Assembly (NCBI GenBank): GCA_013397115.1
Contig: VWZW01002585.1
Span: 767,244-831,243 of the forward strand
From: Edolisoma coerulescens
Lineage: Eukaryota; Chordata; Aves; Passeriformes; Campephagidae
Length of the DNA stretch: 64,000 nt
Direction: 5' to 3'
Made by a program: the position numbers and the translations under genes. The notes under the pieces are model-generated. The model was not told the origin of the DNA. It searched no databases and worked only from the letters and a program-made list of their open reading frames with translations. Below are positions 47,351 to 60,400 of this stretch, piece after piece (positions within the stretch are counted from its first letter, which is position 1; every line of letters starts with the position of its first letter).

Positions 47351-48404
47351 AGCTTTGTACTTCTAGTGCAATAGATGTATCTTTCCTACCAACTGAATAG
47401 TGGGGCTGCCTATTTAAAGGCTGGTGTTTTAGCTTTATTAGACAACGAGAGAAGGCTTTTGAGAAAGAAGGTTTAAACTGTTGAGAAATAATGGTGTTTC
47501 TTTTTGCACTTGAAATTTGTATATTTTAACTGCATTTTCTTATACCTCTCTCATTAGTATGTGTCTTAATCAGATCTTATTGAAACATTTATTTTCTAAA
47601 GCTTTGGGTACTTAATTAAAACTATTTCTATATGAAAGCTATCAAAACATAAAAAATTTCTCATGTCTAAACACTCACCAAATATACTAAGAAATAAACC
47701 TCATCAAATATTTATAGTAAAACCCAAAATACCAAACCTACTGTAGCAGTTCTGTTGTTGGACTGTGGCATTCTGTAATTATGATTCATCAATAGACAAT
47801 CATACAAAGTCACTTTTCTTTCCTTAAGAAATTTCTTGGTTTTTTGTGTGGTGCACACAGCTGGGTAATGAAAAGATGGCTACAAGCAATTTGTCACTCT
47901 TGCTCTTAAGGATGTGCTTCAGTTTTCACGTGGCCTGAACACACAGCACTAGGTCCTGTGCATGAAGTCTGTCACGCTGGCTCCTATGGAAATGTTACAG
48001 TAGACAAATGACTGTGTTGCTGCTCTGATTCAGATCTTGCAGAGAAAACTGAAATGTTTTGAGGAACTGAGTAATAAAAAAGAGCATTTATTTTGTGTCT
48101 GCCTTCTATCACGTTTGTTGCATTTTGCCTAATTCCTGTTGCCTGTTTTCTTTTCAATTCTGGTACTAAAGCCACTTTTGAACCCCAGGGGGAGCTCATT
48201 GGTATGGAAGGAGATCAAGTAAAGGACCTTTGCACACTCATTTTCTACACACATCCGGTTTTTGCATTTAAACACATCCAAAACACTGAATCTTTGGATA
48301 TTTCAGTATATTGTGACATTTTGGGGGGAACATTCATAGTGATGTAAACTTCTTAAAGCTTTTCTGGCATCACAGTAACTGCATGTCTATTCTTACTTCC
48401 TTTT

Positions 48405-48491
48405 CTCTTTTGGTTTCCCTTTTTTTGCTTTTTTGCCTTTTTCTTTTTTTGATTTTCTTTTTTTTCTTTTTTCTTTTTTTTTCTTTTTTTN
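48405..48491. repeat. T/C-rich low-complexity tract ending in one N
   Basis: Degenerate (TTTTC)n and (TTTTTTCTTTT)n DNA on the plus strand, broken by an unresolved base at 48491. The N most likely marks a sequencing failure at the homopolymer end. Confidence 0.85.
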
Positions 48492-50099
48492 CAACAACTT
48501 TGGAATGCACAGATACTTTATTTTTTGGTGAAACTTACTGAAGCTGTTACAAAACCATCATCGATTAGTATTCTTTTCTTCAGTATTCCAGACTTAATGG
48601 TAGAAATTTCACAGGGGTAAGCATTAGAAGATTTCTGCTTTTACCTATTGAACTAAGCTCTTGTATTCCAGTATCGGTTTGGGCTTATGCAGTGTTGACT
48701 CTGTGATGTCTCAGAGATGAGGATAACGTCTTTGGTGCAGGGCACTTGAATAGCATCAGCCCTGTGTTCTGAACAGTGCTAAACAGTTTCAGAGCTAGAC
48801 AAGAAATAACTGCTCCATAAAGCTTTTGTTCAAACACACTGGAATTTTTGCCCCACAGTTCATTGCCTGCACAGATGCAGTGCAAGGACACAGCAAGGCC
48901 ATGTGTTGGAGCCTCTCTGAAGATGAAATGTCACATTTTGAGTTGAAGGCTACTTCCTGCCTCCAATCAGTGGTGTTGCTCCCCAATGTCATTTGTGTAG
49001 CTTTGTGAAGTGAGCCACAGCTACGGGTCAAAGGTGACATAGGGACACCATTCTGATAAGCAGCTCCTCATGGTGGTGCCTTTCTGTTGGGAGGTTGCCT
49101 TGCTGAACAAATGGCTTTGCAGTGAACAAGACTCTGGTAGCCTCCCTCCTAAGTGGTGGGAAGATATTCCAAGTGCTAAGTCTCTTCTTGAGGGACTATC
49201 AAACCACTGGGCAGTTAAACTACTCCCACTTCAGAGACCAGAATATCACTTCAGGGGTTTTGAAAATATTTTGCAAATGCTGACCCTATCTTTCCGCGCT
49301 CTGTAGCCTAGCACCAGAAATAAATGGTCATCATAACTCACAGAAAACAGGAATCTTGTTTCTCAGCTGCTCTATCTCACTGCCTTGAGACCACAATGGC
49401 CTATTTTGTGATTGAAAAGTCCATTTTTATTTCCTTCCTTCCTTCCAGGACTGAAACTGCTCCAGGTACCAAGCATACAGTTTGACAGAGTGAAAATGAT
49501 GAAAAATGAGGAACGGGGTTGATAGGGAGCCCCACATTATTTGCTTAGTTTGTTTGCCCACTCCCCCTTTGTGCCCAGTTTCCGTGCTGGGGTCAGAAGG
49601 ACAGAGTGCATTATGCCACCTTTCTGGAAGGAGGTGAGAGGAGCTGTCCCCTCCGGGCTGGCTGGCAGCAGTGCAGGGAGAGCGGCTGGCAGACACTGAG
49701 GGGAGGGTGGGAGCTGCTCAGGTGGAGGAGGCTGCTAAGGGAGGTGGGGATGGGCAGCGAGAGCAAAACTACTCTTTCCCTGATATTTTGCAGCCTAGAA
49801 AAGGCCTGTTTCTTTCAGACTCTGCTCATCTTGGTTCACGTTCAATTAGGCAGAGGTACTTGGAGACAGATTTGGGTTTCTGCGAAAGAGGGCTTTGTGT
49901 CCATACTCATGAGCCCTCATGTGACATCAGACTCTTCTTTGCCACCTTGGTTTGCTGATACCTGATCTGTGCTTTATTTTGCTGTGCTAGGTCAGCCAGA
50001 TGTATACTAAGACCCTGTGCAAAGGAAGTGACTTTATTGCTTGATTGCAGATAACATTAACAAAGGGGAAATCAGACCTGCATGGTAATTAATCTAATT

Positions 50100-50119
50100 T
50101 CTCATCTATATAGATGAGA
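50100..50119. repeat. Perfect 20-bp palindrome
   Basis: TCTCATCTAT followed with no spacer by its exact reverse complement ATAGATGAGA. Pairing ends at 50099/50120. Confidence 0.8.
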
Positions 50120-52831
50120 GACATACTGCTTTACCAGAGAGAATGGATTTCTCTGCTGACCGACTGCAGCCTGATTATAAGATTTGACATTTATGTGTTG
50201 CTAGATATTTAGCTATGAAACTGTAAGAATAATACAAAGACTTCATCAGAATTTCATGTGTTTTCATCTGTGTGTTATCTTCCTGCCCTACAGCTTGAGT
50301 TTGAAAGCCTTGGTTTGGAAACAGGCAGACAGATGTCAGCAAACCAAAAAGTGTGACAGATGAATAGCAGCTCCCAAAATTATCTGCATTATTCTAACAG
50401 GCATCCATGTGCATGCACTCACATAAATAATCCTCTTAGATACACAGTTTCCTTTCAGAAATGCACTTACTAATTTAATCTCTATTTTAGGGTAGTCGAT
50501 ATTGGGCTGGTGGCAAAACTGGATCCCACCACTGCATTCCACAAATAGTGTAATGACCTTTTGAGTTCTCCCTACCTAATGTTGCTTCCTGGCAATACTG
50601 CTTGAATTAAATGCTGTTCATCAAGGAGTTACTGCAACCTGTTTGCAGAAAGTATCTGATACGCCAGGCAGCTCAAGGGACTGGAGGGATCACGAACCAT
50701 AGACTAGATCCGAGGCATAAGTGAATCAAGGTGTGCAAAAAGGTTGGGCTGGGAACACAGAGACACTTTTTCAAGTTGGAGGGGAAAAAACAGAAGTTGA
50801 TTTATGATTACAAACCTTTGCTAGTAATGTAGTTAAAAGTCTGACAGGTCAAATTCCATGTAAGAGACTTCTTGTGAGAGAGTAAAAGATAATAAAAGAG
50901 AAGCAATGGCCTTTTTGTGCCATTACTTAGGCTTTTCTAGTTAAGAATCAGAAGCATGAATGAGTGTTTTGTCTAGAATTGACCTTTCCTATGTTGAATT
51001 TTAACTTTTTTTCAGACAGATATTGCATGTGCAGCTTTTCATGTTTGCACGTTCTGTTCAAATCAGGCAAATTACGAAAAAGTATTTTGAGTCCATATTC
51101 TTTGAGGACAAACTGGAGGAGGACACAAATAAGCAAGAGTCTGAGCTCTGTAGCAGCAAACAGATGGGCTCCAGATGTTCTGCAAAATCAAGCATGTGTG
51201 TTTGGTAAAGGTCTGTGATAAGAAATGGATGTTCTCATTTGCTGAAGTTAGCAAAGCTGAAATTAATCAACTGCAGCAAAATAACTGGTAGGGTACAGGG
51301 AAGATCTGGGCTTAGTGGAATGGGATAGAGTGAATGTCGCTTTTTTTCCCATAGAAAAGGAGTCTGTTTTGGCATTCATAGTAAAGAGAAACATTATCAG
51401 CGACAATCAGTTTAGTGCTAATATACTTGATGTGTTTTCTCAATAGCTTACAAAAAATATCACCTTAATACTAGTGTCTAGCAGCAACCTGGAACAGACG
51501 TAGTCTGCGTGTGCAAATTCAAGCAGTAATTGTCCTAAATTTCTCTGTCTAAAAAATTAAGAAGCTTGTTGAAAGCATTTGTGCTGATATCTTTAGTGAC
51601 AAGAAAACATGATTCACAATTAGTGTTTAATTTGTAATTAGAAAACACATTCTGCTGAATGAGAGGTGGGAATGCCAGTTTTCTGCCCAAACAGGTGGTT
51701 AGTTGCTCGACAAGATCCCTGCCCATGAATGTCCCATCTCCACTGCAGCCTTCCAGTTTCCCTCCTGCTGCAACAATTCGGGAGGCTGCACAGCTGCAGC
51801 AGATGAAACAAAGAGCAGAAATCAGTATTTACCCAGCTGTTCATGCTGATGTTCAAAGCTTCCCTGTACAATAAAGCTGGCTTGAATTGCCTGTCAGTGT
51901 CTGCCAACTGGATATGCAGATCGAGACTTTCCCACGTGGGATCTCCTAAAAATGTAGTTATGCACCTGAAGGAAGGAGTCTGGGTTTTGTTTTGGAAAGC
52001 CTTGATTCTTCTGGGCCCTGTTATCCTAGTGAACCATGACTTTGACCTCTGTGGGACACTCAGCTGGCCACAAACTGTTCCCATACAAACTTTCGTAGCC
52101 CTTGCTTCCCAAAAGCAGCACAAGGTTTGCCTTTGCAGAGCCACGTGTGCCCCCTTCTTCAGGGGTGGTGGGAGGCACCGTGGGCTGCAGCTCCATCGCC
52201 CTGGCCCCGTGGAGCCTGTTTTTCCCAGGCTGCTGCCAGTACCCTGCAAGTGACCCCATCTGCAGTCACGGAGAGGGAATGTCTGCCTCGTGCCAGGCAA
52301 TAGGATATCAAGGACCAGGACACGCCTGGTTCGTCCGTGATGTTGTGGCCATAACACCTCGCCTTGACAGAGGTTTCTCACTGCATAGGGCATTTTTGCA
52401 GGAGAGCAATAGGGGAAGTGGTCCAAAATTCTGCTTCCAAGTCAATACAGAAGCAGAGCTGCCTGCGGAGAAGGTGGGAGTGATGCTGCCTCTGCCACCA
52501 AGCCAGACACAGCTGGGGACTGTTTACAGGCCAAAAATCCTGCATCTGCCTGTGGGGATCAGGGAGGGAGAAAAGGTCGTCCTAGGACTGGGGGCCTGGC
52601 TTTGCAGCCAGAACAGACCTTTCCATAGGCATAAAGCAGAGCTGTGTGACCACCTGTACCAGCTATACATGACTATTTATCATTAATCCAAGGTTATTGA
52701 AAGCATTGGTTTGAACTACCTGCACCTGCTGCTTCCCAAGGGTTCACACAGACATCAATTATGCAACGAAAGACTTTAATAAAAGCAAGGAGTACAGCTG
52801 CTGCTTTGGAGGGGCTGTGCCCTCGCTGCCT

Positions 52832-52893
52832 TGGGCTGTGTACCCAGCCAGCCATGAGGCCCTGGGCCATGTACCCAGCCAGCCATGGGGCCC
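52832..52893. repeat. Two-copy 31-bp tandem repeat
   Basis: Units 52832-52862 and 52863-52893 agree at 28 of 31 positions and share the core GTACCCAGCCAGCCATG. GC-rich intergenic DNA. Confidence 0.85.
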
Positions 52894-55800
52894 ATCACAG
52901 CCATCTCCAGGCAAGTGTAGCCCTGCCCTGGCTCTGCCCACCTCCAGCAAGGTGGAGGCAGTGGGATGAGATGGTGCACCCAACCAGAAACATTCACCTC
53001 ATCAATTCCTATAGCTGATACTGTATTTATTTACTATTTACTATTATTTTACCTGGAATACCTTGTGTTTTAGGGGGAGAAGAGGTTGAACCTGCTCAGA
53101 TTGTTTCCAAAAGAGCTTAGCATGAGATGTTGAAATACAGTTCTATGTATTATTTTCCTAGGATAAAAGTTACACCCAGAGCTGAGTACTTGATGCTGGG
53201 TGGGGAGGAGACTGAAAGAAGCTTGGCTGTGACACCAAGGAAGTTTCTGGGAGGTCAGGACCAGCTCTCAACTGCACTGTGTTCCAGCAGTTCTAAGTTT
53301 CTTTGCCTCAATTTCCGCTCGGATAGATCAGGTAGTTTCAAGAAACTGGTGCTTTCTCTGACCTCTGGAATTTAGATAAAATACATGTCTTTAAGACTTA
53401 CCATTTCCCTCTCATTTTACTCCCAAGTTACCTTGCCTTTAGCTGCAAGGCCCCACAATACTCTTACCTCCTCCCTTATGACAGGAAGACACAATGCTCC
53501 ATTTTGCCTTGATGATGGGTTCAGGTCAGCAGCAGTATGGTACATTTTCCCCCCTTGACTCTGTGAAGAAAAGCAAGGAGAACACTGTTTGCAGCATCCT
53601 TGTTGACTTGTGGAAGGTGAGTTTCCACCTACCTCAGCTCTGGAAAGAGGAAACCCCTCAGCCATCATACCAGCCAAACCAACACCAAGGACCTAGTCTG
53701 ACCTTGAGACCCAGTGACCTCAAGTATGGGAGCTGTTGAAAACCAAGGTGCTTCTAAGCATCAGCTTCCTCTGCATGTCATCCCTCGGGATGGCTGCACT
53801 TTATTTAGTGCTTCAGATATTTCAGGGCACCTTCGGAGTGCCTAAGCAGGAATTCTTTCAAGATTTCGGCCTTACTGGCTTAAGTCCAGGTTGGGGTATT
53901 CCCTGCAATAAGGGCTTATGTTTATGAAAATTTTTCAATGCTTGACCATGAAAAAGTTCTGGCAAGTGTTGCCTTGATTTGAGTGACTAATACAGGGGTA
54001 TTAGGAGAGAAATCTGCTGTAATGCAATTTCATCTGAGCTTAGGTTAGAGGCTGGGTCTGTCAGTTTCCCCCACTGAGCTGGTATAATACTAGTTCAATG
54101 ATATTTTGTGGCCTGGAAACTACAGTTTGTCAGAGAATAGACAGATCTTGTCTGTCAGAACCTGTGACAGACTCTGGCAAGATAAGACCTAAGTTTGTGT
54201 TTAGGCTGAGGTGTCCTGAGGGGCAGCAGAGGCAGCAGTGGGCAGGATGCTGGTGCAGGGTCCAGGCTGCATCCTCCCTCCAGCTGCAACCTCCCCTGCA
54301 GCTTAAGTGTCCTGGGTTACAGTGAAACCACAGGGATGAAACCTCCCCAGTGGTGGACTTTCTTAAATACAGGTCTGCTGAGTCCAAAGGAAACATACAG
54401 AAGAGGGATTAAAATGGATCCACTGTGTCCTAAAGCTGCTCCTGTCTGGAGCTGAAGGAGGAGCAGGCGCAAGCCTTGCCACAGTGGCTGCTGTTAAAGA
54501 GGGGAAGAGAGGCCTGTCCTTCATAAGACTTGGAGCTCATCTTTTCCTCCTCGTTGGGGTCAGCTGGGTCTGGCTTTTAACAGCAGGGCGCCTGCCTAAC
54601 TCACTGGCTGGTAAATTACATTTTTCTGTCTAGAATGAGGTAAATGTGTATTTTATCTAGGTAATTAATCTGAAGGATAGAACTAACATGATTATTGTGT
54701 TTTCTTTTCCCCTGCTCCTGTCAATATGGCCATGTGGCATTTGTATCTCAGAGCCTTTATTAAACTGGTTTATTTGTAAGCAATCAAACCAGGAAAATTA
54801 TAAGGACAAGGATGATTTTGTTCAGACTACCACCTTTATCTAGCACTAACAAGCTAGGAAATGACACTGCCTTTTATTGTCTTCCTATCTCTGTAAACTT
54901 GCTTTTATTTAAAAAAAAAATAAAGCTCTTAAATAAACAAAGAGGAGCAGGCTTGGAAAATTCTGTGGACTCCAAGGTGCTTCTCTGGTTTTCCTCTGCA
55001 GGAACAAACACCCGCCGTTCCCCTTTTCCCACGCACTGAACCTCTTTATTAATGTGTCAGGAAGCATGACTCAATCTGCAACTTTGTCAAGACACAGGCA
55101 GGAAATTTATGTGCTTGTATTACCAACTGCTACTGTTTGATAAATCTTTCCCCCATAGATTTTGATAGTTTGGTGCCTTACTACAGGCTGCTTCTTTGAA
55201 AACAGTGACTAGTAAGATGGTCAAAGTTATCTTGCCATTAGAACCTCTTTGTGAGGGCATTGAGTTATCTGTGAGGAAAATGCTGTATGTTGCTGGAGGC
55301 CTGAAGAAAAGAAGTAGGAGAGTGTCTCACCTGCAGCTCTAGCAGAAGTCATCCATAGGTACCCATTCATAGGTACCATTTATTCTGTATTTCATGTTTC
55401 CAATGACCATGCAACAAGACCCTCCCATGTCACCTTCAGTCAGAGCAGGCCAAGGTATAACCTGAAATGGGTCTCTGGGTCGCTCTTAGGTCCTGTTGAT
55501 GGACAACACTGGGGTCAGGCGCGGGGACCCAGGGTAGGGGCAGCCTGGCTGGACCCTACCTGCACCCTGCTTTTCACTTGCACACTGCCTGACCTCTGGT
55601 GCAGCTGCAGCACTGGGACCTGGCCACTCACATAATCCAGTCTCATGGGTTTTTTACAGTGGTTTTCTCCTTGGAATTTTATGGGTTTCAGTGTGTGTTT
55701 TCCAAAGGCTGAAGCCCAGGCACAGATCCCAGGTGCCTTGTGGCCAAGAGCCATCTGCACCACTGCAGCAAGCACTGCAATCCAGGAATGATCTACCAGC

Positions 55801-56760
55801 TGGGAGACAGGAAAAACTGTTTTCTTCCAAGTTTCAAAGGCTTTAGGGTTTTCTCAGCACATTTTTTAATTTTCCACACAGGTTTAAGTAACAACTGAAA
55901 TGACTGTTTAGTGTGGGACATGAGATGTTTTGGAAATGACCACTCTGGCTGCTCAAAGGTTTTAAATTTCATGGTGAGGTAAATTAATTCTATATTTTAA
56001 TTTCTGAAGGAGACAAAGAAAATGATAGTATTGGACAGAGCTGGCTGCTTGCCCAGGGTGAGCGATGTGACCTGGCCCAGCATGGATTGGAGAGCTGGCT
56101 GGTCATCTCTGCTTCTCATGAGGGCTGCAGCTTTTAAAAATAATAAAATGCAATGAAATAAAATAATAAAATATAATAGTCTTGTAAATCACAGCTTTTA
56201 CAGAGCCTCCTTTTGATCTTCTCTTTCACATATGAGCGTCCTATACAGATATATGCTGACATGAGCAAGAGCAACCTCAACAAAAGGAGTGTTAATCTCC
56301 TTCACCATCCCAAAGATGGTTCTATGTTGCAGTCATTTTATAAAGCTAATAAAACCAGCACACTTTTATTTACCAGTGCTGCATTAAAACAAGTCAGGAT
56401 GACATAGCTGTTCAGATTTCATTCTTAACTGTGCATAGTACAGATATCTTGCATGGATGTCTACTGTCCTCCTAAGAGGAAATTATATTTATATGTCAAA
56501 TGTAAAGAAAGAATAACTCCTTTCTGAAATATCAATGTTTTTTTATTGAAACTATTCCCTTGAAGGCCTGAAAACCCCAATATGGTGAAATCACATTACA
56601 GGAGAAAGTGGGACTGACTGTCAGAAATTAATTCCTCTGTTCATCCAGCCTCTGGTCGTTGTTGACACAGAGTTGAGCAAGACAGACAAACTCAGAAGTT
56701 GAATCATCTCTGAAAAAATAACAGCAATAGTAAGTTAAATAAGTTAAGGAATAGATAATA

Positions 56761-56797
56761 GTAACCATAGAGAATCATAGAATGTGTTGAAGGTTCT
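56761..56797 (-). mobile_element. Possible short CR1 tail in reverse orientation
   Basis: AGAGAATCATAGAATGTGTTGAAGG reads on the minus strand as CCTTCAACAC then ATTCTATGATTCT, the terminal motif of CR1. It is only about 36 bp long and directly precedes a plus-oriented CR1. Confidence 0.4.
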
Positions 56798-56799
56798 TC

Positions 56800-57455
56800 A
56801 CATCCTGTATTTTTCAGTCTGGAGGAGTGGAAGAAAGAAGTTTAGAAGAATCAGGCCAGAAAACCAGCTGTATCTTGGGCTGCATCCAAAGCAGCATGGC
56901 CGGCAGGTTGAGGGAGAGGATGCTGCCCCTCTACTTTGCTCTGGTGAGAACCCACCTGGAGCTCTGTGTCCCTGGCACAGGAATGGCAGTCCCGAGGAGG
57001 GCACAGAGATGATCAGAGGGGTGGAACACCTCTCCTGTGCAGAAAGATTGAGAGAGTTAGAGTTGTTCAGCCTGGAGAAGAAAAGGCTCCAGGGAGACCT
57101 TGTTGCAGCCTTTCAGTAATTGAACAGGGCTTATAAGAAAGATGGGGACAGACTTTTTGTAGGGCCTGTTGCAACAGGACAAAGGGGAATGTGTTTAAAC
57201 TAAAAGAAGTTAGATTTAAGATTTAGATATAAGGAAGAAATTTTTTACAATGAGGGTAGTGAAGCACTGCACAAGTTGCCCAGGGAGCTGGTAGATGCTC
57301 CAACCCTGGAATATTCAAGGTCAGGTTAGATGGAACTCTGAGCAACCTGATATGGCTGAAGATGTCTGTGCTCGTTGCAACTAAGTTGAACTAAATGGCC
57401 TTTCAAGGTCCCTTCCAACCCAAACTATCCTATGACTGTGTGATTCTGTGGTTCA
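56800..57455 (+). mobile_element. CR1 LINE, 3' part with degenerate ORF2 end
   Basis: It encodes remnants of the C-terminus of the CR1 reverse-transcriptase ORF: one frame reads LGCIQSSMAGRLRERMLPLY then ALVRTHLELCV, and another frame continues MIRGVEHLSCAERLRELELF with SLEKKRLQGDLVAAFQ. The frame changes near 57000, where the expected middle part is missing. It ends with the CR1 3' UTR, GGTCCCTTCCAACCCAAACT and the octamer-like tail ATGACTGTGTGATTCTGTGG. 5'-truncated, disrupted, immobile. Confidence 0.93.
56827..57119 (+). pseudogene. CR1 ORF2 C-terminal remnant (frameshifted)
   Basis: The coding part of the CR1 copy described for this locus. Two frames are needed: 56827-57012 for the upstream piece and the frame ending near 57119 for RGVEHLSCAERL to DLVAAFQ. 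Not a functional gene. Confidence 0.85.
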
Positions 57456-60400
57456 GTGGGGTGTGTCTGTCTGATCTACATTACACAAGGAGTGTGGTGC
57501 GCCTGGTTGCAATCCTAGTGTGACCTGTTCCTCTGCTCGAGGAAGAGACAGGTCAGCGCTGTTGGAGCAAGTAGGCCTGAGCAATGGGCTTTGAAGAGGA
57601 AGAATCATCTAGAGGCCAAGGTTCAGCCACATGCTCTGGACCTGGGAAGGCTGAGTCTATCCCTGGTTAAACCTGTCTCTCACCTTTGTATCAGCACACT
57701 GTATGCATTTAAGGATATGGACTGTCTCTTAAATCTGTTCACCAGACTTTATTCCAAATTTATTCCTTCATGATACTGAAAGCAAACAGCGAACATCTCC
57801 TACCAGTCATGATTTTAATCATGTCCCTTTCCTCAAAAATTAACTGTCATCCGTATTGCAGAACCTGAGAATTAACAGTACAAATGAGGCAGAGAGTGGA
57901 TATGACTTTATGCTTTTAATAGTCACCTTCATGCAGAATTTCCCAGTAAAAGATATTTTTGCCTGACCACTTGATTAGCAAGAAATTATTATACACTTCC
58001 AAAGAGATCAGGCTTTCTTTTGTGCTCTCTTTGAGGGATGAGACAGTGGCAGCTGGTATTCTGGAGCACTACTTTCCATAGAAGATGACTTCTACTGTCC
58101 TTCTGAAGGACTGTCAAGCACATGTTATTGCTGATTGCTACTTTCTATTCTGGTTTCAAATTAAGTCAAAAGTGCTCCATTTAATGCTGGCAGGTGGTTT
58201 GTCCTGAATAGGCATGGCTTGCCCAAGCCAGTCTGGAGAACATACATAATTTTTTGAAAAGTTACTACTCCAAGACACATACCTAATCCTGAACCTTGAG
58301 TCCTTTAGCCCCAACCATCATACTCCTTAGCCTGAATCCTGCCTCTCCAAACCAGCGGTGGCATAAGCAGCTAGACACTCCTCTTTTCATCCACATAAAT
58401 GAAAATAAAAGGAGTTATTCAGCTGATACCAGCCACTCACCCTCTTTGATAGCTGATCTTCTGATGGTCACCAGTTGCAGCGACAGGTAAAGAGGGGGGC
58501 ACATCTCTGAGAGGAGGATTGCATGGGCTTCCCAGCAGTGGCTCTGACAAACAGCAGTCATGTATATGTTGCTGCATGCCCATGATCTGCTGCAGTATTT
58601 GCCCCCCGTGTGCTCATACTGGCTGGATGACTCGTGGCCTTTCCCCTCCTGGCTCACCAGGCAGCTCTGAAAACATGGGAAAGCAGGGAGCCAAACTCCC
58701 ACCCACTAAGTGGAGTGCCCCTGCCTTCTGTGGGGCTCTGAGCACCCACAGCTACCTGTGCCAATACTTTCAGCATCGTACCCATGCAAGCCCCCAGAGC
58801 AGGCAGTGAAGCAGCCGTGCCTTGGGATGGAGCTGCAGCACGGTGCCCAACATCCAGGTCTTGCAGGAAGAGCTCCACATTTCTCAGGGGCCTTCTGGTT
58901 TTGCAAGGGCATGAGGGAGCACTGCAGGACTGACATGGGTACATGGAAATCTCAAGGGGACACTGTCTTTTACAAAGCTGCCTGTGTCTGGATTGAAAAT
59001 CTACATAACATGGACACTTGCCAGTCTGGGAACATTTTGGAACCAGTTGTGAGGGCAGCTTCCCTCTGTGAGCTACTCCTCTCTTTCATGTCTGGCCTAA
59101 AGCTGGGAGAAGGCCAAGTCTTTAAGTCCAAGCTAGAGCGATTCCTGCCTTGTTGTCATCTAACCTACTGGTTTGTCGAAAAGGTGGAGCAGTCGGTGGT
59201 GAGCTGTGGGTGTAGTGGCTTAAGTGACATGGTCACCTGTCCACATGGCAGCTCACAGCTGTGGCCTGGCACCAGCAGTTTGCCACTTCACCACTGCACC
59301 AGCTCTGGAAAAGCTGTGGGCTCCGGGGCCAAGGCATCCATTCAGGCTGAGTCTTCTTTTTCCTCCACCCCAAAGCCAACAGAGAGAAAGACCAAAGAAA
59401 CGACTCCCAAGCTCAGAGCAGGAGTCTGTGCCCTCACTGTGCATTCCTGTGCTTGCACCACTGTCCCTTTGCAAGTCAGACCAGGAGGACAGCTGGCCCC
59501 GCTGCAGGTGGCACATCCAGGACATGTGGGTGTGCAGAGCTGAAGAGCCCCAGGCTGCCTGCCATTCACTGCTCCCTGCCAGACTCCTGCCTCCCACGCT
59601 GCCTACAAGGCAGATACAGCCATGGAGCCTCTTGGCAGGCTCCCACAGGGCTGCATCATTCACTGTCCAGCAGGAGCAAGCTGCCTGCTCTGGGCATGGA
59701 TATTGGAACTAGCTGCCCTGTGGTCTCCCTGGAAAGGGTGCAGCACATCACCACTAGCACAAGTGGTCAGTGCTCTGCTCCTGCCCCAGTTTGCCATGCC
59801 CTGGTGTCAGGAATCACCATGCTGTCCCATCCCCCAAAGCACATATCCCATTAAGTACTTGCTTGTGGCAGACCTCAGGGAACTGTTCTACCGTGGCAGA
59901 TTGGAGGAGGCAGAAGGGTGTGAATGAAGGGTACAGCCATCAGGCTGTGCTCTCAGGGGACCATAAAATAATGCATTGCACTCTACAGCTGGTGACCCAC
60001 TTCTGACCTTAAGAAGTTGGACCTGGAATGCTAGAGCAAAGAATAAAACGCACCGCCTTACGCATGAGCTCATTAGTAACTTACTGGGAGTTGCTCAGCC
60101 ACATCCAGAGCAGAGGGCAGTGACCCTGCCATGGCTTTGAAGAGACCTGAGTGATTGGCAGCTTGAATGAAACACTCAAATTTCCCACATTAACCAATAC
60201 TCCAGGTCTGCCATGCAGGTCCCACCCTCACCCAGCAAAGTCACCTCGCCAAATTAACACAGCTGCAGGGGTGGATAAAAACATGGACCTCGACATGCCT
60301 GCATTGCACAAGAGTTCAGTCAGGCCTTGGGAGTCACACTCTGGCTAATGTGCCAGCATTACCCCTAGAAGGTCAGAGGTCTGAATGTGAATGAGCAGTT

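Noticed and set aside
51840..51900. AATAAAGCTGGCTTGAATTG resembles the R/U5 junction of a retroviral LTR.
   Set aside because: No matching second LTR, no TG...CA ends or target duplication, and no gag/pol-like coding nearby; a lone polyadenylation-like word is not enough.
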